A stretch of 64,000 nucleotides of DNA from Marmoricola endophyticus (GCF_014644415.1 NZ_BMKQ01000001.1:1478861-1542860), one strand, 5' to 3'. Shown: positions 26,466 through 35,160, counted from the stretch's first letter. Program-made: numbers and translations. The notes: a model not told the origin generated them from the letters alone.

Positions 26466-27467
26466 TCAGGCGTCGGCGAGCAGCGCGAGGAGCGCCTCCT
26501 CCAGCGCGGACTGCCGGGCGGCGGCGTCGTCGTACTCCCGGCGGACGACGTCGCCGATGGTGACCCCGTCCTCGTAGCGGTCCACCACGCGCGGGTCGAC
26601 GTACGAGCTGCGCGCGACGGTCGGGGTGTTGCCGAGGTACGCCGCCACCTGCTTCATCGTCGCGCTCACCGCGCGCTTGCGGGAGGCCTTCGTGTCGCCG
26701 GGCTCCTCGGTCAGGGCGAGGGCCTCCGCGGCGAGCACGGTGGCGTGCCAGGTGCGGAAGTCCTTCGCGCTGAGCTCCTCCCCCACCGCCGTGTGCAGGT
26801 AGTCGTTGACCAGCGAGGAGTCGAGGTCGAGCCACTCGCGCAGCTCCTGGTAGGCCAGCAGCCGCTCGCTGCCGCCGCGCCGGCGTCGCATCGACTCGAC
26901 CGCCGCGATCGCCAGCGGGTCGTCGATCTCGATGCGGTGCTCGACACCCGACTTGCCGGTGAACGCGAAGACGAGCAGGTCGCCGGAGCGGCTCACGTGC
27001 CGCTTCTCCAGCGTGGTCAGCCCGAACGACTCGTGCTCGGCGTAGACGTCGTTGCCGATCCGGAAGTAGCCGAGGTCGAGCAGGCGTACGGCGGCGGCCG
27101 CCGCCCGCGTGAGCGGCATCCCCTCGACCGCCAGGTGCTCGAGGAGCGCGGCACGCGCCGCCGGCAGCCGCTCGGCGACCCGGGTGACCCGCTCGAACTT
27201 CTCGCGGTCTCGCTGCACCCTCCAGTCGGGGTGGTAGAGGTACTGGCGGCGCCCAGCGGCGTCGGTGCCGACCGCCTGGATGTGGCCGTTGGGGACGCGG
27301 CAGATCCACACGCTCTCCCAGGCCGGTGGGATGACCAGCGCCTTGATCCGTGCGACGTCCTCCCCGGCCAGACGCTCGCCGTGCTGGTCGAGGTAGGTGA
27401 AGCCGCGCCCCGACCGCTTCCGGGTCCACCCGGGATCGCGCGGGGAGACGGTCCGCAACCGGACCAC
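26466..27467 (-). CDS. DNA topoisomerase IB
   Basis: This enzyme of 333 residues relaxes DNA supercoils through a 3'-phosphotyrosyl intermediate. It is the eukaryotic/poxvirus-like type found in some bacteria. The N-terminal domain has GRGFTYLDQHG and VIPPAWESVWIC. The catalytic domain has GNDVYAEHESFGLTTLEKRHV, the lysine-containing KDFRTWHATV, and the nucleophile Tyr289 in SSYVDPRV. Start is GTG 27467, two bases from the upstream gene's stop, because conservation begins at VVRLR; an ATG at 27512 is possible. Coupling to a secreted protein gene is odd. Confidence 0.88.
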   Translation of the reverse strand: MVRLRTVSPRDPGWTRKRSGRGFTYLDQHGERLAGEDVARIKALVIPPAWESVWICRVPNGHIQAVGTDAAGRRQYLYHPDWRVQRDREKFERVTRVAERLPAARAALLEHLAVEGMPLTRAAAAAVRLLDLGYFRIGNDVYAEHESFGLTTLEKRHVSRSGDLLVFAFTGKSGVEHRIEIDDPLAIAAVESMRRRRGGSERLLAYQELREWLDLDSSLVNDYLHTAVGEELSAKDFRTWHATVLAAEALALTEEPGDTKASRKRAVSATMKQVAAYLGNTPTVARSSYVDPRVVDRYEDGVTIGDVVRREYDDAAARQSALEEALLALLADA

Positions 27468-27468
27468 C

Positions 27469-28428
27469 TCAGCGGCCCCGCCTGCGCAGCACCCACCCGA
27501 GTCCCGCGACAACGACCAGTCCCGAACCGAGGGCCGGCAACGTCCAGCCGTTCTGCTCGCTCACGTGTCGATCCTGCCCGTCGGCGGCCGTCGGCACATC
27601 GCCCCTACGGGCCGTCGGTGACCCGGTGAGCCGGCCCGGCAACCGCACCTCGAGGATCGGCTGCCGCACCCCCTCGGACCCGACCCGTACCCGGTCACCG
27701 GGCCCGACGGACAGCGACTCGCCCTGCGGCTGCTTCGGCAGCTCGACCGCGCCGAGCAGTCGCCAGCCGGGGACGGCGTAGACCGAGGCCGTGCCGTAGC
27801 CGCGCAGCACCACGCGGCTGCCGTCGGCGAGGAACGCCCCGTCGGTCGGGGTGAGCGAGACCCGCGCGACGGGCGCGAGCCGGTTGGGCCGCTGCGCGTC
27901 GAGCGTGCGGGGCGCGGCGTACACCTGCGAGGAGAGCAGCTGCTTGGTGACGACGTACAGGCGTCCGCTGCGCGGGTCCCGCAGCAGCGTCTCGGCGTCG
28001 TGGGCGCCGTCGGGGTAGACCAGGCGGTACGACGTCGCCCGCTCGGTGCGGTCACCGCGACCGACGGCGACCCGGCGCACGACGATCTCGTCGCGCGAGG
28101 ACGTGTTGTCGCCGGTGTCCCCGACCCAGACGTGACCCGGCCCGTCGGGGGCGAGCGCCTCCACGTCGGTGGCCGTCCCCTCGCCGCCGTACGTCCGCAC
28201 CCCCACCGTGCGGCACTGCTCGTCCAGCACGAAGACCCGGGCGGCGTCGCCGGAGTCGTTGGCGGTGACCATCAGGGAGCGGTCCGGGCCGAGGCCGTCC
28301 ACCAGCCCGCTGGCCTCGTCGATCCTCGGGTCGCCGACCACGCAGCGGGTGCTGCCCGTCGCCGCCGGCAGACCGACAGCGGGCAGCAGCAGGGCGACGA
28401 CCGCGGCGACGGGCCCGATCGGGTTCAC
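27469..28428 (-). CDS. Secreted protein of unknown function with C-terminal wall/membrane anchor
   Basis: This exported protein of 319 residues has a hydrophobic signal segment at about 5-25. The body has beta-propeller-like repeats: ASGLVDG..., MVTANDSGDAARVFVLD, ALAPDGPGHVWVGDTGDN, GRLYVVTKQ, DGAFLADGSRVVLRGY. The C-terminus reads LPALG, a hydrophobic helix, then RRRGR, which resembles a sortase sorting signal with a non-standard fourth residue, or simply a tail anchor. Such proteins resemble the esterase-like/phytase-like propeller group, but I cannot assign activity. It precedes topoisomerase IB with a one-base gap to the preferred start. Confidence 0.75.
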   Translation of the reverse strand: MNPIGPVAAVVALLLPAVGLPAATGSTRCVVGDPRIDEASGLVDGLGPDRSLMVTANDSGDAARVFVLDEQCRTVGVRTYGGEGTATDVEALAPDGPGHVWVGDTGDNTSSRDEIVVRRVAVGRGDRTERATSYRLVYPDGAHDAETLLRDPRSGRLYVVTKQLLSSQVYAAPRTLDAQRPNRLAPVARVSLTPTDGAFLADGSRVVLRGYGTASVYAVPGWRLLGAVELPKQPQGESLSVGPGDRVRVGSEGVRQPILEVRLPGRLTGSPTARRGDVPTAADGQDRHVSEQNGWTLPALGSGLVVVAGLGWVLRRRGR

Positions 28429-28446
28429 CGGCGCCTCACCACCGGG

Positions 28447-29664
28447 TCAGCGCTCCAGCAGCTCGCCCAGCCGCGGCCTGATCCGCCAGGTCTCGGTGAG
28501 CATGTCGAGCTCGTCCCGGTCGGCCTCGCGCGGCGGCCGTCCGGTGCGTACGGCCCGCAGCAGGGTGTTGCGCGGCGTGTGCTGGCTGCCGACGAACTCG
28601 ACGACGTCGACGCGGTAGCCCTCCAGCCGCAGCAGCGAGGCGCGCATCGCGTCGGTGAGGGTGTCGGCCAGCCGCTCACGGAGGATCCCGTCGCGGGTGA
28701 GTGCGTCGTACGGAGCGGGGGTCGGCGCCCGACGCAGCTGGGCGGCGACGTCGTGGTGGCAGCAGGGCGCGGCCAGCACGACCGGCGCCTGCCACCCGAC
28801 GGCCCGGGCCAGGGCGTCGTCGGTGGCGGTGTCGCACGCGTGCAGGGCGAGCACCACCTCGGGCGCCGGAGCGACCTCGGCGTCGTCGATGCCGCCCTGG
28901 ACGAAGTCGACGTCGTCCGCGCCGAGGCCGAGCTCCGTGGCCACCTCCCGGCCGTGGCGCAGCGACTGCGCCTTGGTGTCGACGCCGGTCAGGCGCACGG
29001 GCAGCCCGCGGGCGCTCAGGTGGGCGTGCGCGGCGAAGGAGAGGTACGCGTTGCCGCAGCCCAGGTCGACGACCCGCAGCGGGTCCTCGACAGTCGGGCG
29101 ACGCAGCTTCCCGGACTCCAGCGCGGCGGTGACCGTGCCGTCGAGCAGCCGGAGGAACTCCTCGACCTGGCGGTACTTCGCCTGCCGTGCGGACCGCACC
29201 CGGCCCTGCGCGTCGGAGATGCCCAGCGCCACCAGCACGGGGTGGTCCTCGGGGAGCAGCCGGTCCTTGGCCCGGTCGTGGGACCGGTCCGGCGCGGTCT
29301 CCGCGGCCTCGCGTCGCGTCGTGGTGACCACGGCCTCGCCGGACTTGTTCACCCGGAGCCGGTGCACCTCGTCGAGCGTCTCCACCTCCCACTGCCCGAA
29401 CCCGAGGTCGAGCAGGTCGTCGACGGCGTCGCGTGCCGCGTCGCCCGGCGCGTGGTTGGCGGTGAACGACTGGGTCGCATCGAACGTGACGCTCTGGAGC
29501 CGGCGCCCGGCCTTGAGGTCGACGTACCTCAGCTCGGCGCGCCGCCACGGGGGCTTCGGCGCGCCGCCGCGGCGGTGTCCCGAGGCCACGGCGCGCACCA
29601 GCTGCTCCTCGTCGAGGAGCACGCCGCGCAGCCGGGTCAGCGCACGGAGCAGCGGCTCGCTCAT
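28447..29664 (-). CDS. SAM-dependent methyltransferase, METTL25-like (Methyltransf_32)
   Basis: This protein of 405 residues has an N-terminal region (YVDLKAGRRLQSVTFDATQSFTANH) and a central Rossmann methyltransferase domain with VVDLGCGNAYLSFA for SAM binding. ALHACDTATDDALA and APCCHHDVAAQL follow; this LHACD..PCCH combination is typical of the METTL25/GSTCD-like class. Family members methylate unknown, possibly RNA or protein, targets. A clear ATG start is present. The 28-residue membrane protein gene lies 11 bases upstream on the same strand. Confidence 0.83.
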   Translation of the reverse strand: MSEPLLRALTRLRGVLLDEEQLVRAVASGHRRGGAPKPPWRRAELRYVDLKAGRRLQSVTFDATQSFTANHAPGDAARDAVDDLLDLGFGQWEVETLDEVHRLRVNKSGEAVVTTTRREAAETAPDRSHDRAKDRLLPEDHPVLVALGISDAQGRVRSARQAKYRQVEEFLRLLDGTVTAALESGKLRRPTVEDPLRVVDLGCGNAYLSFAAHAHLSARGLPVRLTGVDTKAQSLRHGREVATELGLGADDVDFVQGGIDDAEVAPAPEVVLALHACDTATDDALARAVGWQAPVVLAAPCCHHDVAAQLRRAPTPAPYDALTRDGILRERLADTLTDAMRASLLRLEGYRVDVVEFVGSQHTPRNTLLRAVRTGRPPREADRDELDMLTETWRIRPRLGELLER

Positions 29665-29674
29665 CTCCTCGCGC

Positions 29675-29761
29675 TCACTTCAGCAGGGCGGCGACGACGA
29701 CGATCACGATGAGAGCGGTGAGCGCACCGGGGATGACGAGACGGCGGTACCTCGGGTTCAC
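29675..29761 (-). CDS. 28-residue single-helix membrane protein
   Basis: Reading the minus strand from the GTG at 29761 gives a positively charged start, NPRYRRLVIPG, and one hydrophobic helix rich in Val, Ile and Leu ending in AALLK. GAGGAG lies six bases upstream of this GTG (three from an adjacent GTG at 29764), and TAGAGT about 20 bases further upstream could be a -10. Small proteins beginning NPRYRRLVIPG are familiar from other actinobacteria, by memory. The role is unknown. It precedes the methyltransferase gene on the same strand. Confidence 0.65.
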   Translation of the reverse strand: MNPRYRRLVIPGALTALIVIVVVAALLK

Positions 29762-29894
29762 CACACGCTCCTCACCCGTCCCACTCTAGGCCCCTCGTCG
29801 GGGGGAAACCTGCCGCGGCTCTAGCGGTACGCCGCCGGTGAGCGCAGACTGAGCGGACCGGCACTCCTCGCTCCCAGCTCTCGGAGGTGGTCTG

Positions 29895-30644
29895 ATGACC
29901 ACGTCGTCCCGCTCGCCCTGGTCGCTGTTCGCACGCACGGAGCCGTCCGTCGGCCCCGTCCCCGACACCGTGCCGGTCCTCTCCCGCGGTCGGCACCGCT
30001 CGGCACGCAAGGGCGCCTGCTTCATGGAGATGGCCTCCTGGCTGGCCGGGGAGAAGTGGTCGGACCACCCGGCGTGCACGCACGCGCTCCTGGCGACCAC
30101 GGCCCGCTCGGTCAACGACCACGTGGGCGACGACGCCCGGGCACGGATCGTGCCGCTGATCCCCGACGTCATCGGGCTGCGACCCACCGCACCCCGGCTC
30201 GACGCCGAGATCGCGCGCGACGCCGCCCTGCTCGCCCTCCCGGTGGCCTCGGCCAGCCGGCAGCGGGTCGCCGCCGTCGGGCTGCTGCGCTGCCGGCAGA
30301 CGCTCAACCTCCTCGACGGCCTGCCGCTGGACGACATGGACGCGGAGACGGCTGCCGCGCTCGACCTCGTACCCGCCGCCCGGGACTGGGCCCGGCGGTT
30401 CAGCGTGATCGGTGAGACCGGTCGGGACTCGTTCGCCAAGCGCGGCGCGCCGGCGATCGTGCACTCCGCCGTCGTCGCGATCGCGCAGTCCACGGCGCGC
30501 GACCCCGACACCATGCTGGTCGGCCTCCTGGAGCGCACCATCGAGCGCTGCCGGGCCGCGGTCGAGCAGGAGGGTCAGGCGGCGAGCGCCGCCTCCTCGG
30601 CCTCGACCTCGACGCCGGTGCGCGAGCGCCTGCCCCTCCGGTAG
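29895..30644 (+). CDS. Conserved actinobacterial protein of unknown function
   Basis: This soluble protein of 249 residues has a mostly helical core. The most distinctive stretch is ARKGACFMEMASWLAGEKW followed by SDHPACTHALLATTARSVNDHV, suggesting a conserved C..M.....H..C site (residues about 42-62). I have seen similar segments in actinobacterial hypothetical proteins but know no function. GGAGGTGGTCTG precedes the ATG. The last 70 bases overlap the end of the convergent MFS gene; that tail is a low-complexity Ala/Ser/Thr-rich stretch and probably dispensable. Confidence 0.7.
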   Translation: MTTSSRSPWSLFARTEPSVGPVPDTVPVLSRGRHRSARKGACFMEMASWLAGEKWSDHPACTHALLATTARSVNDHVGDDARARIVPLIPDVIGLRPTAPRLDAEIARDAALLALPVASASRQRVAAVGLLRCRQTLNLLDGLPLDDMDAETAAALDLVPAARDWARRFSVIGETGRDSFAKRGAPAIVHSAVVAIAQSTARDPDTMLVGLLERTIERCRAAVEQEGQAASAASSASTSTPVRERLPLR

Positions 30645-31876
30645 CGCAGCCGCGGGCCGCCCGAGAACACCGCGACGGCGAGCAGCACCCCGACCACGGC
30701 GATCGCACCGCCGCCGATCATCGTCCAGCGCGCGCCGAGCGTGCCGCCGACCCAGCCGATGATGGGCGCTCCCACCGGCGTACCGCCCTGGAAGATCATC
30801 AGGTAGAGCGCGAGCACCCGGCCGCGCATCGCCGGCTGCGTGCCCAGCTGCACGTACGTGTTCGCGGCGTTCATCATCAGCAGGGTGGACAGCCCCAGCG
30901 CCGGGGTGAGCACCGCGAAGGCGAGGTACGTCGGCATCAGGCCCGCGGCCACCTCGAGGACCCCGAAGGCCAGCGCGGCGCCGACGACCAGGCGCATCCG
31001 CGGCCGGGTCGTCCGACGGGCGCCGATCAGCGCGCCGCTCAGCGAGCCGATGGCCAGGGTCGTCCCGAGCAGGCCGTACTCGCCGGCGCCCTTGCCGTAC
31101 ACCTGCGTGGCCATCAGGGCCGAGGTGATCTGGAAGTTCATCCCGAAGGTGCCGACGAAGAAGATCACGGCGAGGATCAGCATGATGTCGCGCCGGCCGC
31201 GCACGTAGGCGAGGCCTTCGCGCAGCTGCCCTCTCCCCCGGCTGACCGGCGCGGTCGGCGTCAGCTCCGCGCCGCGCATCGCTCGCAGCGCGAGGATCAC
31301 CGTGAGGTAGCTGACCGCGTTGAGCGCGATCACCAGCCCGGTCGCCCGGACCCCGGAGCCGAAGGCGGCGATCAGCAGCCCGGACAGCGCCGGGCCGACG
31401 AGGCGGGCGAGGTTGAAGGACGCCGAGTTGAGGCCGACCGCGTTGGTGAGGTCCTCAGGCCCGACCATCTCGCTGACGAACGACTGCCGCGCCGGGGCGT
31501 CGAAGGCGGTCCCCGTCCCGAAGACGAAGGCGATGAGGTACACCATCCACGGCTGCGCCACGCCGGTCAGCGCGAGCACCGCGAGCACGCCCGCGGTGAG
31601 GCCCATGAACGCCTGCGTGAGCTGGAGCATCCGACGCTTGGAGATGCGGTCGGCGACCAGGCCGGCGTAGGCGGAGAACAGCAGGATCGGGAGGAACTGC
31701 AGCCCCGTGGTGATCCCCAGCGCCGTCGCCGCCTGCGCCTCGCTGCCGCCGTGCAGCTGGAGCACGAGCCAGTCCTGCGCGATCCGCTGCATCCAGGTGC
31801 CGGTGTTCGAGACCACGCCACCGAGGGCGTAGAGGCGGTAGTTGCGGACGTGCAGGGCGCGGAACGTGGGACTCAT
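30575..31876 (-). CDS. MFS transporter, EntS-like (MFS_3)
   Basis: This exporter of 433 residues begins with FRALHVRNYRLYALGGVVSNTGTWMQRIAQDWLVL, the standard N-terminus of the EntS/MFS_3 group that exports siderophores or macrolides. Motif A appears as AGLVADRISKRRML, and the second half has AMRGRVLALYLMIFQGGTPVGAPI. It overlaps the end of the marR gene by one base (TGATG), so both are one operon with MarR first. The 3' end overlaps the convergent gene by 70 bp. Siderophore export is possible given IdeR in the window but is not shown. Confidence 0.88.
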   Translation of the reverse strand: MSPTFRALHVRNYRLYALGGVVSNTGTWMQRIAQDWLVLQLHGGSEAQAATALGITTGLQFLPILLFSAYAGLVADRISKRRMLQLTQAFMGLTAGVLAVLALTGVAQPWMVYLIAFVFGTGTAFDAPARQSFVSEMVGPEDLTNAVGLNSASFNLARLVGPALSGLLIAAFGSGVRATGLVIALNAVSYLTVILALRAMRGAELTPTAPVSRGRGQLREGLAYVRGRRDIMLILAVIFFVGTFGMNFQITSALMATQVYGKGAGEYGLLGTTLAIGSLSGALIGARRTTRPRMRLVVGAALAFGVLEVAAGLMPTYLAFAVLTPALGLSTLLMMNAANTYVQLGTQPAMRGRVLALYLMIFQGGTPVGAPIIGWVGGTLGARWTMIGGGAIAVVGVLLAVAVFSGGPRLRYRRGRRSRTGVEVEAEEAALAA

Positions 31877-32325
31877 CAGTCGGCGTCGGCCAGCCTTTCG
31901 ATCAGGGGTGCTGCCTCGCGGAGGACGGCGCGTTCGTCGGGGGTGAGCTCCGCCAGGCGGCGGGCGAGCCAGGCGTCGCGGCGGCGACGATCGGCGGCGA
32001 GCATGGCCAGGCCCTGCTCGGAGATGGAGACGAGGACCTGGCGCCGGTCGTCGTCCGAGGTGCGCCGGCAGACCAGCCCGTCCTCCACCAGGGCGGCGAC
32101 CGTGCGCGTCATCGACGGGGGGCGCACCCGCTCGTGGTCGGCCAGCTGGCCCACGGTGCTCTCGCCCTCGCGGCGCAGCACCCAGAGCACGCTCAGCGCC
32201 CGTGCGCTGAGCCGGTTGCCGGGGTCGCGCTCGGCCACCAGCCGCCGCCGCAGCCGCATCACCGACATCCGCAGCTCCGAGGCGAGGCCGGCCCCGGAGC
32301 GGGTGTCGGCGCGCTGGGTGGTCAT
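31876..32325 (-). CDS. MarR family regulator of the adjacent MFS gene
   Basis: This regulator of 149 residues has the winged helix STVGQLADHERVRPPSMTRTVAALVEDGLV and the wing RRTSDDDRRQVLVSISEQG. It is first in the operon, its stop sharing one base with the MFS start. A spaced inverted repeat GTTAGCC-N14-GGCTAAC (32329-32356) lies directly upstream of its ATG and is a strong operator candidate for autoregulation. Confidence 0.9.
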   Translation of the reverse strand: MTTQRADTRSGAGLASELRMSVMRLRRRLVAERDPGNRLSARALSVLWVLRREGESTVGQLADHERVRPPSMTRTVAALVEDGLVCRRTSDDDRRQVLVSISEQGLAMLAADRRRRDAWLARRLAELTPDERAVLREAAPLIERLADAD

Positions 32326-32328
32326 GTC

Positions 32329-32356
32329 GTTAGCCTAACTCATTACCTCGGCTAAC
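32329..32356 (-). promoter_or_regulatory. MarR operator and promoter region
   Basis: GTTAGCC (32329-32335) and GGCTAAC (32350-32356) are inverted 7-base half-sites. The first also forms a short palindrome GTTAG-C-CTAAC. On the minus strand TAATGA (32345-32340) between them may be the -10. This is one of the most AT-rich spots locally, consistent with a promoter. Confidence 0.6.
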
Positions 32357-32373
32357 TATTTCGCCTGACACAG

Positions 32374-32493
32374 GGTGGTCTCGACGTCCTCCCTCGCTGA
32401 CGCTCGATCGGGCTCGACCACCTCGGGCGCGTGGTCTCGACAGGCTCAACCTCCGGTGGTCGAGCAGCGAGCGCCAGCGAGCGCGTCGAGACC
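32374..32493. repeat. Dispersed palindromic repeat cluster
   Basis: Three units lie in tandem: GGTGGTCTCGACGTCC...GGCTCGACCACC, GTGGTCTCGACAGGCTC, and GGTGGTCGAGCAGCGAGCG...CGTCGAGACC. They fill the gap between the marR promoter and the NCS2 permease stop. Confidence 0.8.
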
Positions 32494-32504
32494 GTCGACG
32501 TCGC

Positions 32505-33944
32505 TCAGGTGAGCAGGTCGCGTACGGGCTCGATCGCGAAGTAGACGACGAACAGCGCCGAGACGACCCACAGCAGCGGGTGCACCAGGGCCGCCTTGCC
32601 CTTGACCAGCTTGATGAGGACGTACGCGATGAAGCCGGCGCCGATGCCGACGGAGATGGAGTACGTGAACGGCATCAGCACGATGGTCAGGAAGGCGGGT
32701 ATGGCGATCTCGACGTCGTCCCAGTCGATGCCCTTGACCTGGGTCATCATCAAGAAGCCGACCAGCACCAGCGCGGGGACGGCGGCCTCGCTCGGGATGA
32801 CCTCGACCAGCGGCGAGAAGACCATCGAGAGCAGGAACAGCACGCCGGTGACCACCGACGCCAGCCCGGTGCGGGCGCCCTCACCGACCCCCGAGGCGGA
32901 CTCGACGTACGACGTGTTCGACGACACGCCGCCGGCGCCACCGGCGATCGCCGCGACCGAGTCGACGACGAGGATCCGCTGGGTGTGCGGCGGCATGCCC
33001 TGCTCGTCGAGCAGGCCCGCCTCGGCGCCGATGGCCGTCATCGTGCCCATCGTGTCGAAGAAGTCGGCGAGCATCAGCGTGAAGACCAGCAGGATCGCGG
33101 AGACCACGCCGATCGAGGAGAAGCTGCCCAGCAGGTTGAACTGCCCGAGCGTGCCGAAGTCGGGCGCGGCGACCACCTTGTCCGGCAGCGCCGGGACGTT
33201 GAGGCTCCAGCCGAGCGGGTTCACCTTGCCGTCGGCGTCCTTCAGCGGCCCTGTGTCGGTCAGGGCCTGGACGACGATCGCGACCACCGTGCTCAGCACG
33301 ATGGCGATCAGGATCGCGCCGCGGACCTTGCGCACCCACAGCGCGACGACCAGCACCAGCCCGATCGCGAAGACCAGGGTGGGCCAGCCGTCGAGCGTGC
33401 CGGTCGGGCCGAGCTGGACGGGCACGGTGGTGTTGGCGGCGTCGGAGATCCTGCGGACGAAGCCGGCGTCGACGAAGCCGATCAGCGCGATGAACAGCCC
33501 GATGCCGACCGAGATCGCCGTCTTCAGCTCCGCAGGGACCGCGTGGAAGACCGCCGTACGGAAGCCGGTGAGGACCAGCACCAGGATGACGATGCCCTCG
33601 ATCACGACCAGGCCCATCGCGTCGGCCCAGGTCATCTGGGTGGCGACCGCGACCGCCACGAAGGCGTTGAGCCCGAGCCCCGTGGCCAGCGCGAGCGGGT
33701 AGTTGGCGACGACCCCCATGAGGATGGTCATGACCCCGGCGACCAGCGCCGTCCCCGCAGCGATCGCCGCGAGGTTCGGGGCCGAGCCGCCACCGAGGTA
33801 CTTGCCGTCGGCATCCTGGGCGAAGCCGAGGATCAGCGGGTTGAGCACGATGATGTACGCCATCGTGAAGAAGGTGACGACGCCACCGCGTACCTCGGTG
33901 CCCACGGTCGAGCCACGCTCGGCGATCTTGAAGAACCTGTCCAC
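32505..33944 (-). CDS. NCS2 family purine permease (AzgA-type)
   Basis: This proton-coupled nucleobase transporter of 479 residues imports adenine, guanine or hypoxanthine. The N-terminus DRFFKIAERGSTVGTEVRGG and FTMAYIIVLNPLIL are signatures of the AzgA/PbuG group, and LGLNAFVAVAVATQMTWADAMG forms part of the substrate site. About 12-14 membrane segments are evident. I chose the GTG at 33944 directly before DRFFKI; GTG codons at 33962 and 33959 would add a few residues. In other actinobacteria this gene lies next to DUF2530 and DUF3027, as here. Confidence 0.88.
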   Translation of the reverse strand: MDRFFKIAERGSTVGTEVRGGVVTFFTMAYIIVLNPLILGFAQDADGKYLGGGSAPNLAAIAAGTALVAGVMTILMGVVANYPLALATGLGLNAFVAVAVATQMTWADAMGLVVIEGIVILVLVLTGFRTAVFHAVPAELKTAISVGIGLFIALIGFVDAGFVRRISDAANTTVPVQLGPTGTLDGWPTLVFAIGLVLVVALWVRKVRGAILIAIVLSTVVAIVVQALTDTGPLKDADGKVNPLGWSLNVPALPDKVVAAPDFGTLGQFNLLGSFSSIGVVSAILLVFTLMLADFFDTMGTMTAIGAEAGLLDEQGMPPHTQRILVVDSVAAIAGGAGGVSSNTSYVESASGVGEGARTGLASVVTGVLFLLSMVFSPLVEVIPSEAAVPALVLVGFLMMTQVKGIDWDDVEIAIPAFLTIVLMPFTYSISVGIGAGFIAYVLIKLVKGKAALVHPLLWVVSALFVVYFAIEPVRDLLT

Positions 33945-34057
33945 GAGTGCGCATCCCACCACGGATTCGTGACGAACGTGTGACGGGTGCCCGCCCAGTG
34001 AGCCCCAGGGGCCCCGTCGAGACCCGGCGTGCGCGCACGGCGTGGTTGACTGCGGGC

Positions 34058-34354
34058 GTGACCGAGGGTGAGGAGCAGGTGCAGACCCACGAGATCGGGA
34101 AGCGCACCTACATCATCGCCGACGTCGACCCGCTCGACGTCGACGGCGTGCGCACGGTCGCGGTCGGTACGGCGCTGTGGGCACTCGGCTTCGTCCTCCT
34201 GCTGCCGTTCTACGGGCGCCTGAAGGAGGACGGTCACACCTGGTGGCTGTGGACCTGCGTCGCCGGCTTCGGCCTCGGTCTCGCCGGCGTGGACTACTGC
34301 CGCCGCCGGCGCCGCCACCGCATCGAGCACGGCGAGCCGCCGCCGCTGGGCTGA
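34058..34354 (+). CDS. DUF2530 small membrane protein
   Basis: This protein of 98 residues has two predicted helices: VRTVAVGTALWALGFVLLLPF, then a charged loop with HTWWLWTCVAGFGLGLAGVDYCRRRR. This WWLWTC..YCRRR pattern is the DUF2530 signature, restricted to actinobacteria and of unknown function. Start is uncertain: GTG 34058 is used here, and GTG 34079 has GAGGAG only three bases upstream. It is divergent from the NCS2 permease and convergent with the DUF3027 gene. Confidence 0.82.
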   Translation: MTEGEEQVQTHEIGKRTYIIADVDPLDVDGVRTVAVGTALWALGFVLLLPFYGRLKEDGHTWWLWTCVAGFGLGLAGVDYCRRRRRHRIEHGEPPPLG

Positions 34355-34369
34355 CCGCGCCGCGAGCGC

Positions 34370-35143
34370 TCAGAACCGCTCGAGGTCCTCGGGGGTGAGG
34401 GTGTCGAAGACGGGGTCCGGGACGGGGAGCGGAAGCTGCTTGGTCCGCAGCTGGGCCTCGGAGTGGGCGCCGCAGCCGTGGCCGTACGACACCACGCGGC
34501 CGTCGTCGTTGGCGAACTCGTTGGCGCAGACGCCGAAGCTCGCGGAGAGCGGGCCGGCCAGTCGTACGAGGAAGCCGCAGGACCAGCACGAGTGCGGCGC
34601 CTGCTTGGCCAGCTGGCTGTCGGGCCCGTGGTCGGAGGTCAGCCACCGGTCGGCGGCCTGCTCACGGCCCTCGACGGAGAGCACGCGCGTGCGCCCCAGG
34701 CCGATCTCCTTCGCCACCGACCGCAGCTGCTGCCGGTCGTCGTCGGGCTCGTCGTCGTCGCCGGCGAGGAAGGTCGGCACCAGCCGCGCGTCGTCCTCGT
34801 CGGTGGGCAGCAGGTCGCCGGGTGAGAGGTCCCCGGACTGGATCCGCTCGCGGTAGGGCACCCACGCCGGCGCCACGATCGCCTCCGCGCCCGGCAGCAG
34901 CACCAGCTCGTCGAGGGTGTAGGCGTCCCCGGACTCGTCCGAGCCCGCCAGGGTGACCGCCCACTCCCAGCCCGGGTACCCGGGCTGGGTGCAGACGAAG
35001 TAGCACGTCACGGCGCCCTCGGGGGCCTCGACCTCGCTGCGGACGTGGTCACCGACGACGTCGGCCCCCACCTGCGCGACGAGGGAGGTACGAGCGGCAC
35101 GCTCGAGCGCACCGTCGGCGGCAGGCTGGTCGGTGGGGGTCAC
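34370..35143 (-). CDS. DUF3027 protein
   Basis: This cytoplasmic protein of 257 residues begins with an aspartate/alanine-rich segment, then EGAVTCYFVCTQPGYPGWEWAV, LLPGAEAIVAPAWVPYRERI and a CWSCGF...GVCANEF..GHGCGAHSE cysteine/histidine cluster that may bind zinc. This is the actinobacterial DUF3027 family, function unknown. The GTG at 35143 has TAGACT eight bases upstream on its strand, pointing to a leaderless transcript. The promoter region is shared with the divergent MFS gene. Confidence 0.87.
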   Translation of the reverse strand: MTPTDQPAADGALERAARTSLVAQVGADVVGDHVRSEVEAPEGAVTCYFVCTQPGYPGWEWAVTLAGSDESGDAYTLDELVLLPGAEAIVAPAWVPYRERIQSGDLSPGDLLPTDEDDARLVPTFLAGDDDEPDDDRQQLRSVAKEIGLGRTRVLSVEGREQAADRWLTSDHGPDSQLAKQAPHSCWSCGFLVRLAGPLSASFGVCANEFANDDGRVVSYGHGCGAHSEAQLRTKQLPLPVPDPVFDTLTPEDLERF

Positions 35144-35160
35144 GTCCGCCGAGTCTACGG

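Noticed and set aside
24736-27429. Very long minus-strand open frame (about 900 codons) opposite the MFS and topoisomerase genes
   Set aside because: It is the antisense shadow of a GC-rich MFS gene; composition is low-complexity and the opposite strand carries clear MFS motifs and a promoter.
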